Source: JACOMS01 sp051252005 (GTDB lineage Bacteria; Pseudomonadota; Alphaproteobacteria; Caulobacterales; Maricaulaceae). Taken from it: 64,000 bases of DNA. The stretch spans positions 1-64,000 of the forward strand of contig JBPOEZ010000001.1 of assembly GCA_051252005.1 (NCBI GenBank), in the 5' to 3' direction. Both the position numbers and the translations under genes were made by a program. The notes under the pieces were generated by a model that was not told the origin of the DNA, ran no database searches, and saw only the letters and a program-made list of their open reading frames with translations. This document shows, one piece after another, positions 44,057 through 53,675 of the stretch (the stretch's first letter is position 1; every line of letters begins with the position of its first letter).

Positions 44057-44638
44057 TTATGTGTTTTTGACTTCGGTTAGCTCGGCTATTTCTGCGCGGG
44101 CCTTGGCGATGATTTTCGCGAGTTTTTCCCGCTTAACTTCGTCGCCTCTGTTTTGGCGCATGTATGATTTTACATCATGGCGTAATCCGTCGAGCGCCAT
44201 CCGTAAGGGCCGTGCTTCGCCGGTTTCTTTTGGCTGGCTCAAGCGCTCTAGCCTCTCATAAATCGCGGTGATCCGCTCTTCATTTTCCGCGAGCGCTGCC
44301 ACGCCTTCGCCAGTGATACTGTACGTTTTTTTACCGTTTTGATCTTCGGTGGTTGCCCAACCCATATCTTGGATAAGGTTTAAGGCTGGGTACATTACGC
44401 CAGGGCTAGGCTTGTAGGCCCCTTTCGAGAGGGCTTCGATTTCTGTCATCATATCATAGCCGTGACGCGGGGCGTCTTTCAGCAACGCGATGATGAAGAA
44501 TTTTAAATCGCCATGCTTCAGAGCGCGTTTTGCGCGGTGCTGACCTCTTGGGCCGTATCCTGCCTTAGGACCGCCTCGTCCCCTGCGGCCGCAGCCTTCT
44601 CGTGGGTGCTGCGTTTCATTACTGTCTGTGTGTGTCAT
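44057..44638 (-). CDS. PadR-family transcriptional regulator
   Basis: A protein of about 193 residues: a Gly/Arg-rich flexible lead (REGCGRRGRGGPKAGYGPRG), the PadR winged helix (LKFFIIALLKDAPRHGYDMM, then GAYKPSPGVMYPALNLIQDMG with its typical SPG-YP-L motif and GKKTYSITGEG), then a long charged C-terminal helix for dimerisation. The start at 44638 has AGGAG 5 bases upstream; a second in-frame ATG at 44797, also with AGGAG at 9 bases, would add 53 residues. Probably represses its own promoter through nearby palindromes. Confidence 0.85.
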   Translation of the reverse strand: MTHTDSNETQHPREGCGRRGRGGPKAGYGPRGQHRAKRALKHGDLKFFIIALLKDAPRHGYDMMTEIEALSKGAYKPSPGVMYPALNLIQDMGWATTEDQNGKKTYSITGEGVAALAENEERITAIYERLERLSQPKETGEARPLRMALDGLRHDVKSYMRQNRGDEVKREKLAKIIAKARAEIAELTEVKNT

Positions 44639-44812
44639 GTGGTCTCCTGAGCGGCGGGCTCTTGATCTGCGGTGGCCTCGCTTCGGGGCGCGCTCTGCTG
44701 ATACTGTGTTTTGTGTGGCTTGGGTTGTGTCTGCGAAACGGCTGCAGTCTTTCTGCGCCTTCTGTTCCGGTTGTTTTGGTCTCTTATGAGATTTCATATA
44801 TATTTTCTCCTA

Positions 44813-44851
44813 TTAGTTATATCTAAACTGTAAATAGTATAGATATATCTA
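44813..44851 (-). promoter_or_regulatory. Candidate PadR operator pair
   Basis: TTAGTTATATCTAA at 44813-44826 and the perfect palindrome TAGATATATCTA at 44840-44851 share ATATCTA and lie upstream of the padR gene in an AT-rich promoter. PadR regulators commonly bind such palindromes to control themselves. Confidence 0.5.
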
Positions 44852-44888
44852 AATTCAAGGAGCGAGGGGCGTTTTTATTCAAGGGACC

Positions 44889-47222
44889 TCAAGGCCGTTC
44901 GACGAAGCTGTCCATGACTTTTTTCTCTCCGGCCTTTTCGAAGGTCACAGTGAGTTTGTTGCCTTCGGCAGATTTGATCGAACCGTAGCCGAATTTTTGG
45001 TGGAAGATCCGTTCGCCGATTTTGAAGTTAGAGCCTGTATTTTTTACGGGCTTGCGTTTGGCGGTGCCTTCGATTGTTTTGTCTTTGTTGCTTTTATAGC
45101 GTGACCACCCTGGTGAGGTACGGGATTGGCTGAAATTATGATCGAAGCTGTCGGCGAATTTCTCTGAGACCTGCGCGGCAAAGCGGGTGTTCTCATAATA
45201 ACCTGTTTCGGATTGCGCGTCGACATGCGCGGGCGGTAGTTCGTCAATGAAACGCGACGGCAGACTTGATTGCCACGAACCGTAGACTTGCCGGTTTGCG
45301 GCGAAGTATATTTTGGCTTCTTCGCGGGCGCGGGTAATGCCGACATAGGCGAGGCGGCGTTCTTCTTCGAGTCCCGCCATGCCGCTTTCGTCCATAGATT
45401 TTTGCGACGGGAATACGCCTTCTTCCCACCCCGGTAAAAAGACGAGAGGGAATTCAAGACCTTTGGCCGAATGGAGCGTCATCAACGAGACTTCATCTTC
45501 TTGCGGACCGGTTTCCACATCAAGCACAAGGCTGACATGTTCTTGGTAGGCGGCGAGAGTGTCGAACTCGCCCATAGCCTGAATTAATTCTTTGAGGTTT
45601 TCGAGCCGCCCTGCGGATTTAGCATCCTTATTATCTCGCCACATTTGCGTGTAGCCGGACTCGTCCAAAATGCGTTCGGCTATCTCTGTATGTTTAAGAT
45701 CGGGGGCTTCGCGCCGCCAGCGGTCAATATCGCCAATAAATGTCCTCAGAGACGTGCGGGCTTTACCGCGAATTTCGTCGGTTTTGACCAGTTCGCGCGT
45801 CGCCATTTCAAGGCTGACGCCCATTTGGCGCGCTGTGATCTGTAGCTTCTGAACACTCGTCGCGCCGATGCCGCGTTTGGGTGTGTTGACGATACGTTCA
45901 AACGCGAGATCGTCCGTATCCGACGAGAGTACCCGCAAATACGCATGGGCGTCGCGAATTTCGGCGCGTTCGAAAAAGCGCGGTCCGCCGACAACGCGGT
46001 AGGGAAGACCGAGCGAAATAAACCGTTCTTCAAACGAGCGCATCTGCCGAGACGCGCGCACAAGGATGGCGACATCATTATAAGCGCGGCCTTTACTCTT
46101 CCAGTTTTCGATCTCGGTTGAAATAATCCGCGCTTCGGAAGGCGCGTCCCACACGCCCATGACGGTGACTTTCTCGCCGCCTTCAAGATCGGTCCATAAT
46201 GTCTTGCCGAGACGGTCTTTATTGGCGGCAATTAAACCAGAGGCGGCGGCCAAGATATGCGAGGTCGAGCGGTAATTGCGTTCGAGCCGAACAACCTTCG
46301 CGCCGGGGAAATCTTTTTCAAAACGCAGGATGTTATCCACTTCCGCGCCGCGCCAGCCATAAATCGACTGGTCATCATCACCTACAACACAGAGGTTTTG
46401 CGAGCCCTGCGCGAGAAGCCGCAGCCACAAATACTGGCACACATTCGTATCTTGATACTCGTCCACCAAAAGATATTTGAACTTCTGATGGTACTTTTTC
46501 AGAATGTCTGGATTCTCCATGAACAAAGTCAGATTATGTAAAAGCAGGTCGCCAAAATCACAGGCGTTGAGAACCTTAAGGCGGTCTTGATAGGTTTTGT
46601 AAATCTCGATGCCTTTGCCGTCGGCAAACTTATAGGCTTCGCTGGATTTTACCTGCGCGGGCGTCCAGCCTTTGTTTTTCCAGCTATCAATCAACGTCGC
46701 CATGTAACGCGCCGTCCAGCGCTTATCGTCAATACCGGCGACTTTAATGATTTGCTTTAAAAGCCGGATTTGATCGTCTGTATCGAGGATAGTGAAGGAT
46801 GATTTGAGCCCGACAAGCTCCGCGTGAATACGCAGAATTTTCGCCGCGATAGAGTGAAACGTCCCAAGCCACGGCAGGCCTTCGGCGGCGTGGCCGAACA
46901 TTTCGCTCACCCGTTCACGCATCTCCCGCGCGGCTTTATTGGTAAAGGTCACCGACAAAATTTGCGAGGGGTAGGCAAGGCCATTATCCAAAATATGCGC
47001 CAAGCGGCAGGTCAAAACCCGCGTCTTACCCGTCCCCGCGCCGGCCAAAACCAAAACGGGGCCTTCTGTGGCGAGCACCGCATCGCGCTGCTCCGGATTA
47101 AGCCCCTCAAGATACGGCCCGCTCCGCACCATAGGACGCGGCATCGCCTGCGCCGATAAAGACGGTTTGGGCGGCGGCGGGGCAGGTATAAACGAATCGG
47201 CGGCAGACATGCGCGCGAACAT
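44889..47222 (-). CDS. uvrD: UvrD/PcrA-family ATP-dependent DNA helicase
   Basis: A 777-residue superfamily 1 helicase. Motifs: Walker A GAGTGKT (61-67), motif Ia/Ib regions, motif II LLVDEYQDTN, motif III VVGDDDQSIYGWRG, motif IV ERNYRS, motif V SLMTLHSAKGLEFPLVF, motif VI RRLAYVGITRAREEA. The C-terminal RXLGY-like tail (FHQKFGYGSIKSAEGNKLTV) is a PcrA/UvrD Tudor-like domain that contacts RNA polymerase or UvrB. It unwinds DNA in mismatch and nucleotide-excision repair. Start at 47222 or 47210 (both ATG). No LexA box was seen upstream. Confidence 0.93.
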   Translation of the reverse strand: MFARMSAADSFIPAPPPPKPSLSAQAMPRPMVRSGPYLEGLNPEQRDAVLATEGPVLVLAGAGTGKTRVLTCRLAHILDNGLAYPSQILSVTFTNKAAREMRERVSEMFGHAAEGLPWLGTFHSIAAKILRIHAELVGLKSSFTILDTDDQIRLLKQIIKVAGIDDKRWTARYMATLIDSWKNKGWTPAQVKSSEAYKFADGKGIEIYKTYQDRLKVLNACDFGDLLLHNLTLFMENPDILKKYHQKFKYLLVDEYQDTNVCQYLWLRLLAQGSQNLCVVGDDDQSIYGWRGAEVDNILRFEKDFPGAKVVRLERNYRSTSHILAAASGLIAANKDRLGKTLWTDLEGGEKVTVMGVWDAPSEARIISTEIENWKSKGRAYNDVAILVRASRQMRSFEERFISLGLPYRVVGGPRFFERAEIRDAHAYLRVLSSDTDDLAFERIVNTPKRGIGATSVQKLQITARQMGVSLEMATRELVKTDEIRGKARTSLRTFIGDIDRWRREAPDLKHTEIAERILDESGYTQMWRDNKDAKSAGRLENLKELIQAMGEFDTLAAYQEHVSLVLDVETGPQEDEVSLMTLHSAKGLEFPLVFLPGWEEGVFPSQKSMDESGMAGLEEERRLAYVGITRAREEAKIYFAANRQVYGSWQSSLPSRFIDELPPAHVDAQSETGYYENTRFAAQVSEKFADSFDHNFSQSRTSPGWSRYKSNKDKTIEGTAKRKPVKNTGSNFKIGERIFHQKFGYGSIKSAEGNKLTVTFEKAGEKKVMDSFVERP

Positions 47223-47394
47223 AGGGGGTACAGACGGCTTTGGCTATGCTGAATTACGGCGGAGTTTGAGTGAGGGCCTGATTTGTGCTGTATGCTATGA
47301 AAATATATCATTTCGTCAAGATGGGGATCGCGTGCTTACCAGTCGCGTTTGTAGTTGCAGCGCAGTCTGAGCCGGAAAAAGCTACGGCGGTAGT

Positions 47395-48750
47395 TTAATG
47401 GGATAAAGTCTCTGTGGCTTCTATCGATTGCATGGCGGCTTTTACTTTTTCTGGGAAGATCTTCATATCGCCGTAGCTTCCGCGCAATATGGCGTCGTGG
47501 AATTTTTTTATGTCAAAGGTTTCGCCCATTTCCGCTTTGAGAGTTGTGCGGGCGCTCAGGATGGTTTGCTCGCCGAGCATATATTGGAAGTGATGATGCC
47601 TTGCGCGTATCATACGCTTATATTCTCGGTTAAAAAGCGGGTGAAGACGCGGGGGCGTGCGCGCGTCCCAAAGCGCCATTAGGCTTTCATAATCGTCGCC
47701 ATTCTGCGTGCGTTCAATATCCAAAAGAATGCGCACGGCTCTGATCATGCGGTAATCTAGCCATCCAAGACGCCTGCCGGGCGCATCAAAAAAATCAGCT
47801 TCATCGGCGAGAGTTTCTGCGTAAGTCGCCCAGCCCTCCATGAGGCGTCGGGCCTTGCGGGTCTTATAGGCAGGACAGATAGGCGCCTTGCGCCGCGCGG
47901 AAGTTTCCAAATGGTGGCCCGGCATAATTTCATGCACGGCTAAGAAGGCATAGTCTTTTGCGTCATATGCTGCTGTGTTGAAATACAGCACCATTTTGTT
48001 CTTTTGGTAGCTGGCCACGGCGTTCCATGGGTGTGTGCGCGTTACAACTTCGACGCCAGCTTTCGGGGTGTCGTAAGCATATAAAGAGGCGCCGAAGACT
48101 GTCTCAAGCTCCGCCAGCAACTGAGAGTATTCATGAGCAATGGTCTGGCTGTCTGTGCGGTAGTGCATAGGATCTGCGGAGTAGCCCTCTAGATCAGTGG
48201 CGAGGCCTTGCTTTATGACGCCTTGTTCCAAGGCTTCATACTCAGCGTGTAGCGCCGATATTTCGGCTTCTGCAAAGGCGGTGATGTCTTCGGTGGTAAA
48301 CGCGGTTCCGGTGAGGTCTTTAACGGATTGCAGGAGCGTCTGCATCGGAGTGGATTTTTGGGCATCGGGCGCGTTTACGGCAAGCATAGTCTTTATCTTT
48401 GCCGTGCGGTCATAGGCTTCATAGTTTTGGCATGGAGCGAGGTGTGCAGTGTTCAGTCCGGCAAAACCTGAAAGAAGGGGTGTAAGAAGCTCGGTTGTTT
48501 CGCGATGTGTTAGGGTCGGGAGTTTTGGCGATCTGTTAGTCTCCGGCTCTCTATCAATGTGGAGCGAAAACGCTATCCCATTGGGCGTTGAGCTACGCCG
48601 CCTGAGCAAATAGGCTTCATGTCGCGCGGTTAAGCCGTCGTAGGCGGCTACGGTTTTGGCGCGGGCTATAGCCGGTGCATTGAGAGCGGCGGCGCCGCAA
48701 AAGGCGATGCCAAGTATACCCAGCACAAGAATAAGCGGTCTATTCTTCAT
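47395..48750 (-). CDS. DUF885 zinc-peptidase-like exported protein
   Basis: A 451-residue protein with a signal peptide (ILVLGILGIAFCGAAALNA) and the DUF885 signature VHEIMPGHHLETSARRK (HE-x5-H type) with MEGWATYAETLA, which resemble zinc metallopeptidases of the M32-like fold. Also FNREYKRMIRARHHHFQYMLG. Substrate unknown. Its start overlaps the RHH gene's end by 11 bases. Confidence 0.8.
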   Translation of the reverse strand: MKNRPLILVLGILGIAFCGAAALNAPAIARAKTVAAYDGLTARHEAYLLRRRSSTPNGIAFSLHIDREPETNRSPKLPTLTHRETTELLTPLLSGFAGLNTAHLAPCQNYEAYDRTAKIKTMLAVNAPDAQKSTPMQTLLQSVKDLTGTAFTTEDITAFAEAEISALHAEYEALEQGVIKQGLATDLEGYSADPMHYRTDSQTIAHEYSQLLAELETVFGASLYAYDTPKAGVEVVTRTHPWNAVASYQKNKMVLYFNTAAYDAKDYAFLAVHEIMPGHHLETSARRKAPICPAYKTRKARRLMEGWATYAETLADEADFFDAPGRRLGWLDYRMIRAVRILLDIERTQNGDDYESLMALWDARTPPRLHPLFNREYKRMIRARHHHFQYMLGEQTILSARTTLKAEMGETFDIKKFHDAILRGSYGDMKIFPEKVKAAMQSIEATETLSH

Positions 48751-48982
48751 GGCCGTTCTTAGCGGCTCTCATAACAGTCAGCAGTGCCCAAACTCTTAGA
48801 TAAGCAGCGAGCCCAAGAGAGCTTTTCGCCGAAACGCGTTCATCATCAATGCGAGTTAAAAGACCAGCGAGAGACATCTCTAGGGCTTCCGCTTGTTGAT
48901 CGACAACGTGCCAGAACTCCGTCTCAAGCGCGACAGATGTGCGGTGGCCATGCAATGTCAGGGAGCGCTTCTCTCTTGCCAT
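48740..48982 (-). CDS. Ribbon-helix-helix domain protein
   Basis: An 80-residue protein of the RHH_4 type: KRSLTLHGHRTSVALETEFWHVVDQQAEALEMSLAGLLTRID. A basic beta ribbon is followed by two helices, as in CopG-like DNA-binding proteins. It may act as a small regulator or be linked to the next gene, DUF885, through the overlap. Divergent from hisS. Confidence 0.75.
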   Translation of the reverse strand: MAREKRSLTLHGHRTSVALETEFWHVVDQQAEALEMSLAGLLTRIDDERVSAKSSLGLAAYLRVWALLTVMRAAKNGHEE

Positions 48983-49131
48983 AATGTGTCCAAGTTCGCC
49001 GTAAAATCCTTAAGGCGCACAGTGTCACCTTGCGGGCTAATATGTCAATATGAATAGGTCTTCCATCAAAACCCTTGCCCCGCCGCGCCCAAACGCATAG
49101 ACCGCTGACTTGAAATAATTAGAGATCAGTC

Positions 49132-50613
49132 ATGGCTAAGAAGCAAAAAATCTTTCGTCCCAAAGCCCGCCGCCCGCGCGGTTTTGAAGATAAACCCGCA
49201 GAGCTCTTACGGGCAGAGCGCCGATTAATCGACGCGGCTTTTTCAGTTTATGATATGAATGGGTTTGAACCGCTCGAAACGCCTGCGTTTGAATATGCTG
49301 ACGCGCTTGGCAAGTTTTTGCCCGATGATGACCGCCCGAACACAGGGGTGTTTGCGCTTCAAGATGATGATGAGCAGTGGCTGTCTTTGCGCTATGATTT
49401 GACGGCTCCGCTTGCGCGCTTTGTCGCCGAGAATTATGATGCGATTGCCAAGCCTTATCGCCGCTACCAAGCGGGCAGTGTTTACCGTAACGAAAAACCC
49501 GGGCCGGGCCGTTTCCGTGAATTTGTACAATGCGACGCGGATAGTGTCGGCGCAGCAGGGCCTGCGGCGGACGCAGAAATGATCATGCTCGCCGCAGAAG
49601 TGATGCGCGCAGCGGGACTTAAAGACGGGCAATATGCGGTTAAAGTGAATAACCGTAAATTGCTGGATGGTATCCTAGAGAACTCCGGCGTGCCGAATAC
49701 GGATGCAGGAGCGCTTCAACGTATGACCGTGCTCCGCGCGATTGATAAGCTTGACCGTCTCGGCGCGGATGGCGTTGAAGCGCTTTTGGGCGCAGGACGC
49801 GAAGATGAAAGCGGAGATTACACGGACGGGGCGGGCCTTGACGCAGCCTCGATCAAGGCTGTTTTGGGCTTCACCACGGCTAGCGACCCTGATCGCGGTA
49901 AAACGATCATGGCGCTTGAAAAGCTTGTCGGTACGTCTGAGCGTGGACGTTCGGGCTGTGATGAGCTTGCGCAAATTGATGCGCTGCTAACAGCAACAGG
50001 GTTTGGCCCTGATAGAGTTGGCTTTGATACGTCCATCGTTCGCGGCCTTGGCTATTATACGGGGCCTGTTTTTGAGGCTGAATTACTGGCCGACATTAAG
50101 GACAAAAAAGGCCGTCCAGTGCGAATTGGTTCTATTGGCGGCGGCGGTCGTTACGATGATCTTGTCTCGCGTTTTCGCGGACAAGCGGTTCCGGCGACTG
50201 GTTTTAGTTTCGGCGTTTCGCGGTTTCTTTCGGCGCTTGAACGCATGGACGCGCTTGAAACTACCGCCCGTCCGCCCGTGATTATTTGCGCGTTTGACCG
50301 CGCGCTTATGGGAGATTATTTCAACATGGCCGCGCAGCTTCGCGCAGAAGGCATTCGTACCGAAGTGTTTGTCGGGGCCGGAAACGTTACCAAACAAATG
50401 AAATACGCCGATAGGCGCGGGGCTGAAGTTGCTATCCTTATGGGCGAAGACGAAAAGGCCCGAGGCGAAGTCACATTAAAAGACCTCGTGCTCGGCGCTG
50501 AAATGTCCAAGGCCATTGAATCAAACGAAGAATGGAAAGCCGCGCGGCCAGCGCAGGTGACCTTGCCGAAAGAACAGCTTGTCCACGGCGTTAAAGAGAT
50601 GCTGAAAAAATAA
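49132..50613 (+). CDS. hisS: Histidine--tRNA ligase
   Basis: A 493-residue class II synthetase. Motif 2 is RYQAGSVYRNEKPGPGRFREF, the RYDLTAPLARF segment binds histidine/ATP, and the motif 3/HisA block is GLGYYTGPVFEAEL. The C-terminal anticodon domain follows (VGAGNVTKQMKYADRRGAEVAIL). It charges tRNA-His. Form and length fit the alphaproteobacterial type. Confidence 0.95.
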   Translation: MAKKQKIFRPKARRPRGFEDKPAELLRAERRLIDAAFSVYDMNGFEPLETPAFEYADALGKFLPDDDRPNTGVFALQDDDEQWLSLRYDLTAPLARFVAENYDAIAKPYRRYQAGSVYRNEKPGPGRFREFVQCDADSVGAAGPAADAEMIMLAAEVMRAAGLKDGQYAVKVNNRKLLDGILENSGVPNTDAGALQRMTVLRAIDKLDRLGADGVEALLGAGREDESGDYTDGAGLDAASIKAVLGFTTASDPDRGKTIMALEKLVGTSERGRSGCDELAQIDALLTATGFGPDRVGFDTSIVRGLGYYTGPVFEAELLADIKDKKGRPVRIGSIGGGGRYDDLVSRFRGQAVPATGFSFGVSRFLSALERMDALETTARPPVIICAFDRALMGDYFNMAAQLRAEGIRTEVFVGAGNVTKQMKYADRRGAEVAILMGEDEKARGEVTLKDLVLGAEMSKAIESNEEWKAARPAQVTLPKEQLVHGVKEMLKK

Positions 50614-50974
50614 CTGCGAATAAATGCGGGCCAGCCTTCGTATAGAAAACTGACCCGCAATAGGGCGCACTGCATAAGGGCTGGGGCGCTGTGCGGCCCT
50701 ATATGAACTGCTTAAAATGTCTCGGAAGGAGAGGTTTTCGCTATTCACAATATGCCCATATAAACACAGGCCACATAACCGAATGCATACGGACAGGTGA
50801 CATGTGCGTAATAATTTAAAAAGAAATAAAAAAAATACCCCGCCAAAAAGGGCAGGGTAAAGTAAGAGAGAGACAACTCATCAAGTCGATAAGTTATGCT
50901 CTTATAGAACGCCGTCCCTGAATAGAGCCTGAATAGGGGGTTGACCTTTGGACCGTTTAGGATTTGAACGGGGC
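50614..50974. other. Intergenic region downstream of hisS
   Basis: A ~360-base gap with AT-rich stretches around 50810-50835. It holds one leftward terminator-like hairpin (separate entry). A stretch near 50959-50973 resembles a tRNA T arm, but no cloverleaf can be built. I see no convincing gene; an 82-codon leftward reading frame crosses the hairpin and is unlikely. Confidence 0.5.
50822..50859 (-). terminator. Leftward terminator-like hairpin without an obvious gene
   Basis: Stem TACCCCGCC / GGGCAGGGTA (50836-50859, one mismatch) with an A-rich loop is followed, read leftwards, by TTTTTTTTATTT. Nothing in the leftward direction precedes it except the antisense strand of the next gene's promoter region. 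Confidence 0.5.
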
Positions 50975-51676
50975 ATGTCAAATTCAACGCCAAATACCCT
51001 CGATATACGGGTCCTGCCCGTCACCCCGTTTCAGCAAAATTGTAGCCTTCTTTATGATACGAAGACTATGGAGGGCGTCTTTGTTGATCCCGGCGGGGAA
51101 GCAAAGAAGTTGCTTGCAGCGGCCAAAGAACTAGGCGTGACGATCAAGGAAATATGGCTCACCCACGGTCACTTGGATCATGCAGGCGGCGCGGAAGATA
51201 TACGCGAAGCGCTCGGTATTCCTGTGATAGGCCCGCATAAAGATGATCAATTCTGGCTCGACACTATCGAAGAAAGCTGGGCCAAATATGGGCAAGCGGG
51301 CATGGGGCGAAACCTTGTGCCGGACCGTTACCTAGAAGACGGCGAAACCCTGAAGCTCGGCGATACTGAATTCGGTGTTGTGCATACGCCGGGCCACACC
51401 CCCGGTCATGTAGTGATTTATAATCAGGCTATGAAAATCGCCTTTGTCGGTGATGTGATCTTCAAAGGCTCGGTTGGGCGGACGGATTTTCCGAAAAGCA
51501 ATCCTCAGGCGTTGATCGACTCTATAAAAGATAAATTGTGGCCTCTTGGCAATGACATGCGGTTTATTCCGGGCCACGGCCCTATGAGTACCTTCGGACA
51601 AGAGCGCGTTGATAATCCATTTGTCGGCGATAAAGTGATTGGTACGGCCCCAGGCCGAAGTAGCGGAATTATGTAA
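50975..51676 (+). CDS. MBL-fold hydrolase (YcbL / glyoxalase II-like)
   Basis: A 233-residue metallo-beta-lactamase-fold protein. Metal ligands: THGHLDHAGG (H-x-H-x-D-H), the His in HTPGHTPGHVV, Asp in IAFVGDVIFKGSVGRTD, and the final His in FIPGHGPMS. The pattern fits YcbL/type II glyoxalase-like hydrolases of acyl thioesters. The start at 50975 is the first ATG; a TTG at 50948 could extend it by 9 residues. Its stop overlaps the next gene as TAATG. Confidence 0.85.
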   Translation: MSNSTPNTLDIRVLPVTPFQQNCSLLYDTKTMEGVFVDPGGEAKKLLAAAKELGVTIKEIWLTHGHLDHAGGAEDIREALGIPVIGPHKDDQFWLDTIEESWAKYGQAGMGRNLVPDRYLEDGETLKLGDTEFGVVHTPGHTPGHVVIYNQAMKIAFVGDVIFKGSVGRTDFPKSNPQALIDSIKDKLWPLGNDMRFIPGHGPMSTFGQERVDNPFVGDKVIGTAPGRSSGIM

Positions 51677-52899
51677 TGACACAGAAGCAATACACTAAAG
51701 GCGTAGGCGGGAAAACGAAAGAGGAGGCGCTTGCGTCTCTGTCGGATATGACGGCGGGAGCCGTTCCGACGCCTCAGAGCGAATTTGAAGCCCGTATCGC
51801 AAAGGCGCAAAGCTTTATGGCAGAGCAGGGGCTCAGCGCTCTTTATCTCAATGCCGGTACTAATCTTTATTACTTTACCGGAACGCGGTGGCGGGCCTCG
51901 GAACGCATGGTCGGCGCGCTTGTGCCGCAAAGCGGGCCGCCGATTTATATCGCGCCGGCTTTTGAAGAAAGCACGCTCACGCAATTTATGGGTATCAAGG
52001 GTAAGGTTGCCGTTTGGGAAGAGCATGAAAGCCCGTATCCCTTAGTCGGCAAGGTTCTTAAAGAGTGGGGCATTGAGGATGGCCGTGTCGGGCTTGATGA
52101 AAGCACGGCATTTTTTGTGAGCGACGGCCTCGCGAAAGCCAGTCCTGAGTATAACTTTGAAAGCGCCACAGCCGTCACAGCGGGATGCCGGATGATAAAA
52201 TCACAGGCGGAGCTTGCTTTGATGCAGCGCGCTAAGGACATGACGCTTGAAGTCCATAAAGCGACGGCATCTATGCTTTACGCAGGGATTTCGACCACAG
52301 AAGTTGCGGATTTTATTGACGAAGCGCACCGCAAGGTCGGCGCGGCTTCTGGCTCTTTTTTCAAGATCGTTCTGTTCGGCGAGGCCAGTAGCTATCCGCA
52401 CGGCGTCAAAGACCCACAGACCTTGAAGGATGGCGATATGGTTCTCGTCGATACTGGCTGTCAGCTCCACGGCTATATTTCTGATATTACCCGCTCCTAT
52501 GTTTTTGGCACGCCAAGCGCGCGTCAAAGAGAGGTCTGGGACGCGGAGAAGGCAGCGCAAGCTGTTGCTTTTGACGCCGCGCAAATCGGCGTGCGCTGCG
52601 GCGACGTGGATTTGGCGGCCCGTAAAGAACTTGAAGCCCGAGGATTTGGCCCTGGTTACGAGACACCAGGACTGCCGCACCGCACAGGGCATGGCATTGG
52701 GCTTGATATTCACGAGTGGCCCTATCTAAATTGGGGCGATAACACACTGCTTGAGCCAGGCATGTGTTTTTCAAATGAGCCGATGATCTGCGTTTACGGC
52801 GAATTTGGCGTGCGTCTCGAAGATCATTTCTATATGGCCGCTGACGGCCCCGTTTGGTTCACCGAGCCTAGCAAAAGTATTGATGACCCGTTTGGGTAA
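51676..52899 (+). CDS. Xaa-Pro aminopeptidase (M24B)
   Basis: A 407-residue pita-bread-fold metallopeptidase. The N-terminal creatinase-like domain (LYLNAGTNLYYFTGTRW) is followed by the catalytic domain with metal ligands Asp in VLVDTGC and ISDITRSY, His in HRTGHGIGLDIHEWP, Glu in FSNEPM and VRLEDHF. It removes N-terminal residues before proline. Coupled to the MBL hydrolase gene by a one-base overlap. Confidence 0.92.
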   Translation: MTQKQYTKGVGGKTKEEALASLSDMTAGAVPTPQSEFEARIAKAQSFMAEQGLSALYLNAGTNLYYFTGTRWRASERMVGALVPQSGPPIYIAPAFEESTLTQFMGIKGKVAVWEEHESPYPLVGKVLKEWGIEDGRVGLDESTAFFVSDGLAKASPEYNFESATAVTAGCRMIKSQAELALMQRAKDMTLEVHKATASMLYAGISTTEVADFIDEAHRKVGAASGSFFKIVLFGEASSYPHGVKDPQTLKDGDMVLVDTGCQLHGYISDITRSYVFGTPSARQREVWDAEKAAQAVAFDAAQIGVRCGDVDLAARKELEARGFGPGYETPGLPHRTGHGIGLDIHEWPYLNWGDNTLLEPGMCFSNEPMICVYGEFGVRLEDHFYMAADGPVWFTEPSKSIDDPFG

Positions 52900-52903
52900 G
52901 GGG

Positions 52904-53569
52904 CTAGGCTTCGGCAGTCCCAAATAATAACTCGAAATTCCGTTTCAGCGTTTCGTCAAGTTGCGCCATGGATACGTCTTTACCGAGGGCTTTCAAGCTC
53001 GTGACACCGTGCTCTGTGATTCCGCAGGGGACAATCCCAGCAAAATGGGAGAGGTCGGGGGCAAGGTTAATGGCTATGCCGTGAAAGCTCACCCATTTTT
53101 TCAGCCGAACCCCAATCGCGGCAACTTTTTCTTCGCGTCCATCTTCACGCGTGACCCAGACTCCGACGCGCCCGCAGCGGCGTTCAGCGGTCACATCGAA
53201 TTCAGCGAGCGTATCGATAATCCATTGCTCTAGTGTTCGGACAAAAGCGGACACATCGCGCCCGCGTTTTCGCAGGTCGAGCATGACATAGGCGACGCGC
53301 TGTCCTGGCCCGTGATAGGTATATTGCCCCCCGCGCCCAGACGAAAACACATCGAATTTATTTGGGTCGATAAGGTCGGCTGCGTTGGCGCTTGTTCCGG
53401 CGGAATAAAGCGGCGGATGCTCCAAAAGCCAGACCTGCTCGCAACGGTCACCCGCGGCGATCGCGGCGGCTCGGCTCTCCATCTCGCGAACGGCATCAGG
53501 GTAGGGCGTAAGGCCGTCTGATGTTTTCCAGTTTACGGGGCTTTCGGATCGGGGCGTTAAAGTAGGCAT
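52904..53569 (-). CDS. lipB: Octanoyl-[ACP]:protein transferase LipB
   Basis: A protein of about 221 residues with RGGQYTYHGPGQRVAYVMLDL, the catalytic Cys in IVPCGITEHGVTSL and the conserved KWVSFHGIAINL. LipB attaches octanoate to lipoyl domains, the first step of lipoic acid synthesis. A GTG 3 codons upstream (53578) is an alternative start. It is convergent with the aminopeptidase gene and divergent from the GNAT gene. Confidence 0.93.
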   Translation of the reverse strand: MPTLTPRSESPVNWKTSDGLTPYPDAVREMESRAAAIAAGDRCEQVWLLEHPPLYSAGTSANAADLIDPNKFDVFSSGRGGQYTYHGPGQRVAYVMLDLRKRGRDVSAFVRTLEQWIIDTLAEFDVTAERRCGRVGVWVTREDGREEKVAAIGVRLKKWVSFHGIAINLAPDLSHFAGIVPCGITEHGVTSLKALGKDVSMAQLDETLKRNFELLFGTAEA

Positions 53570-53675
53570 GATGCTCACATGGGCGGAAACGCGCCTTTGA
53601 TCAAGAGAGCGAAGCCTGAATTATTCACCCTATAAAAATTAGACATGAGCGTCTAGGATTGCAGAAGGGGGTTTT

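Noticed and set aside
47223..47394. LexA box for the uvrD/pcrA gene
   Set aside because: A GTTC appears at the start region but no second GTTC follows at 7 bases; no match to the box seen at ruvC.
50955..50980. tRNA-like T arm (GGATTTGAACGGGGC) near the MBL gene start
   Set aside because: No acceptor, D or anticodon arms can be fitted around it on either strand.
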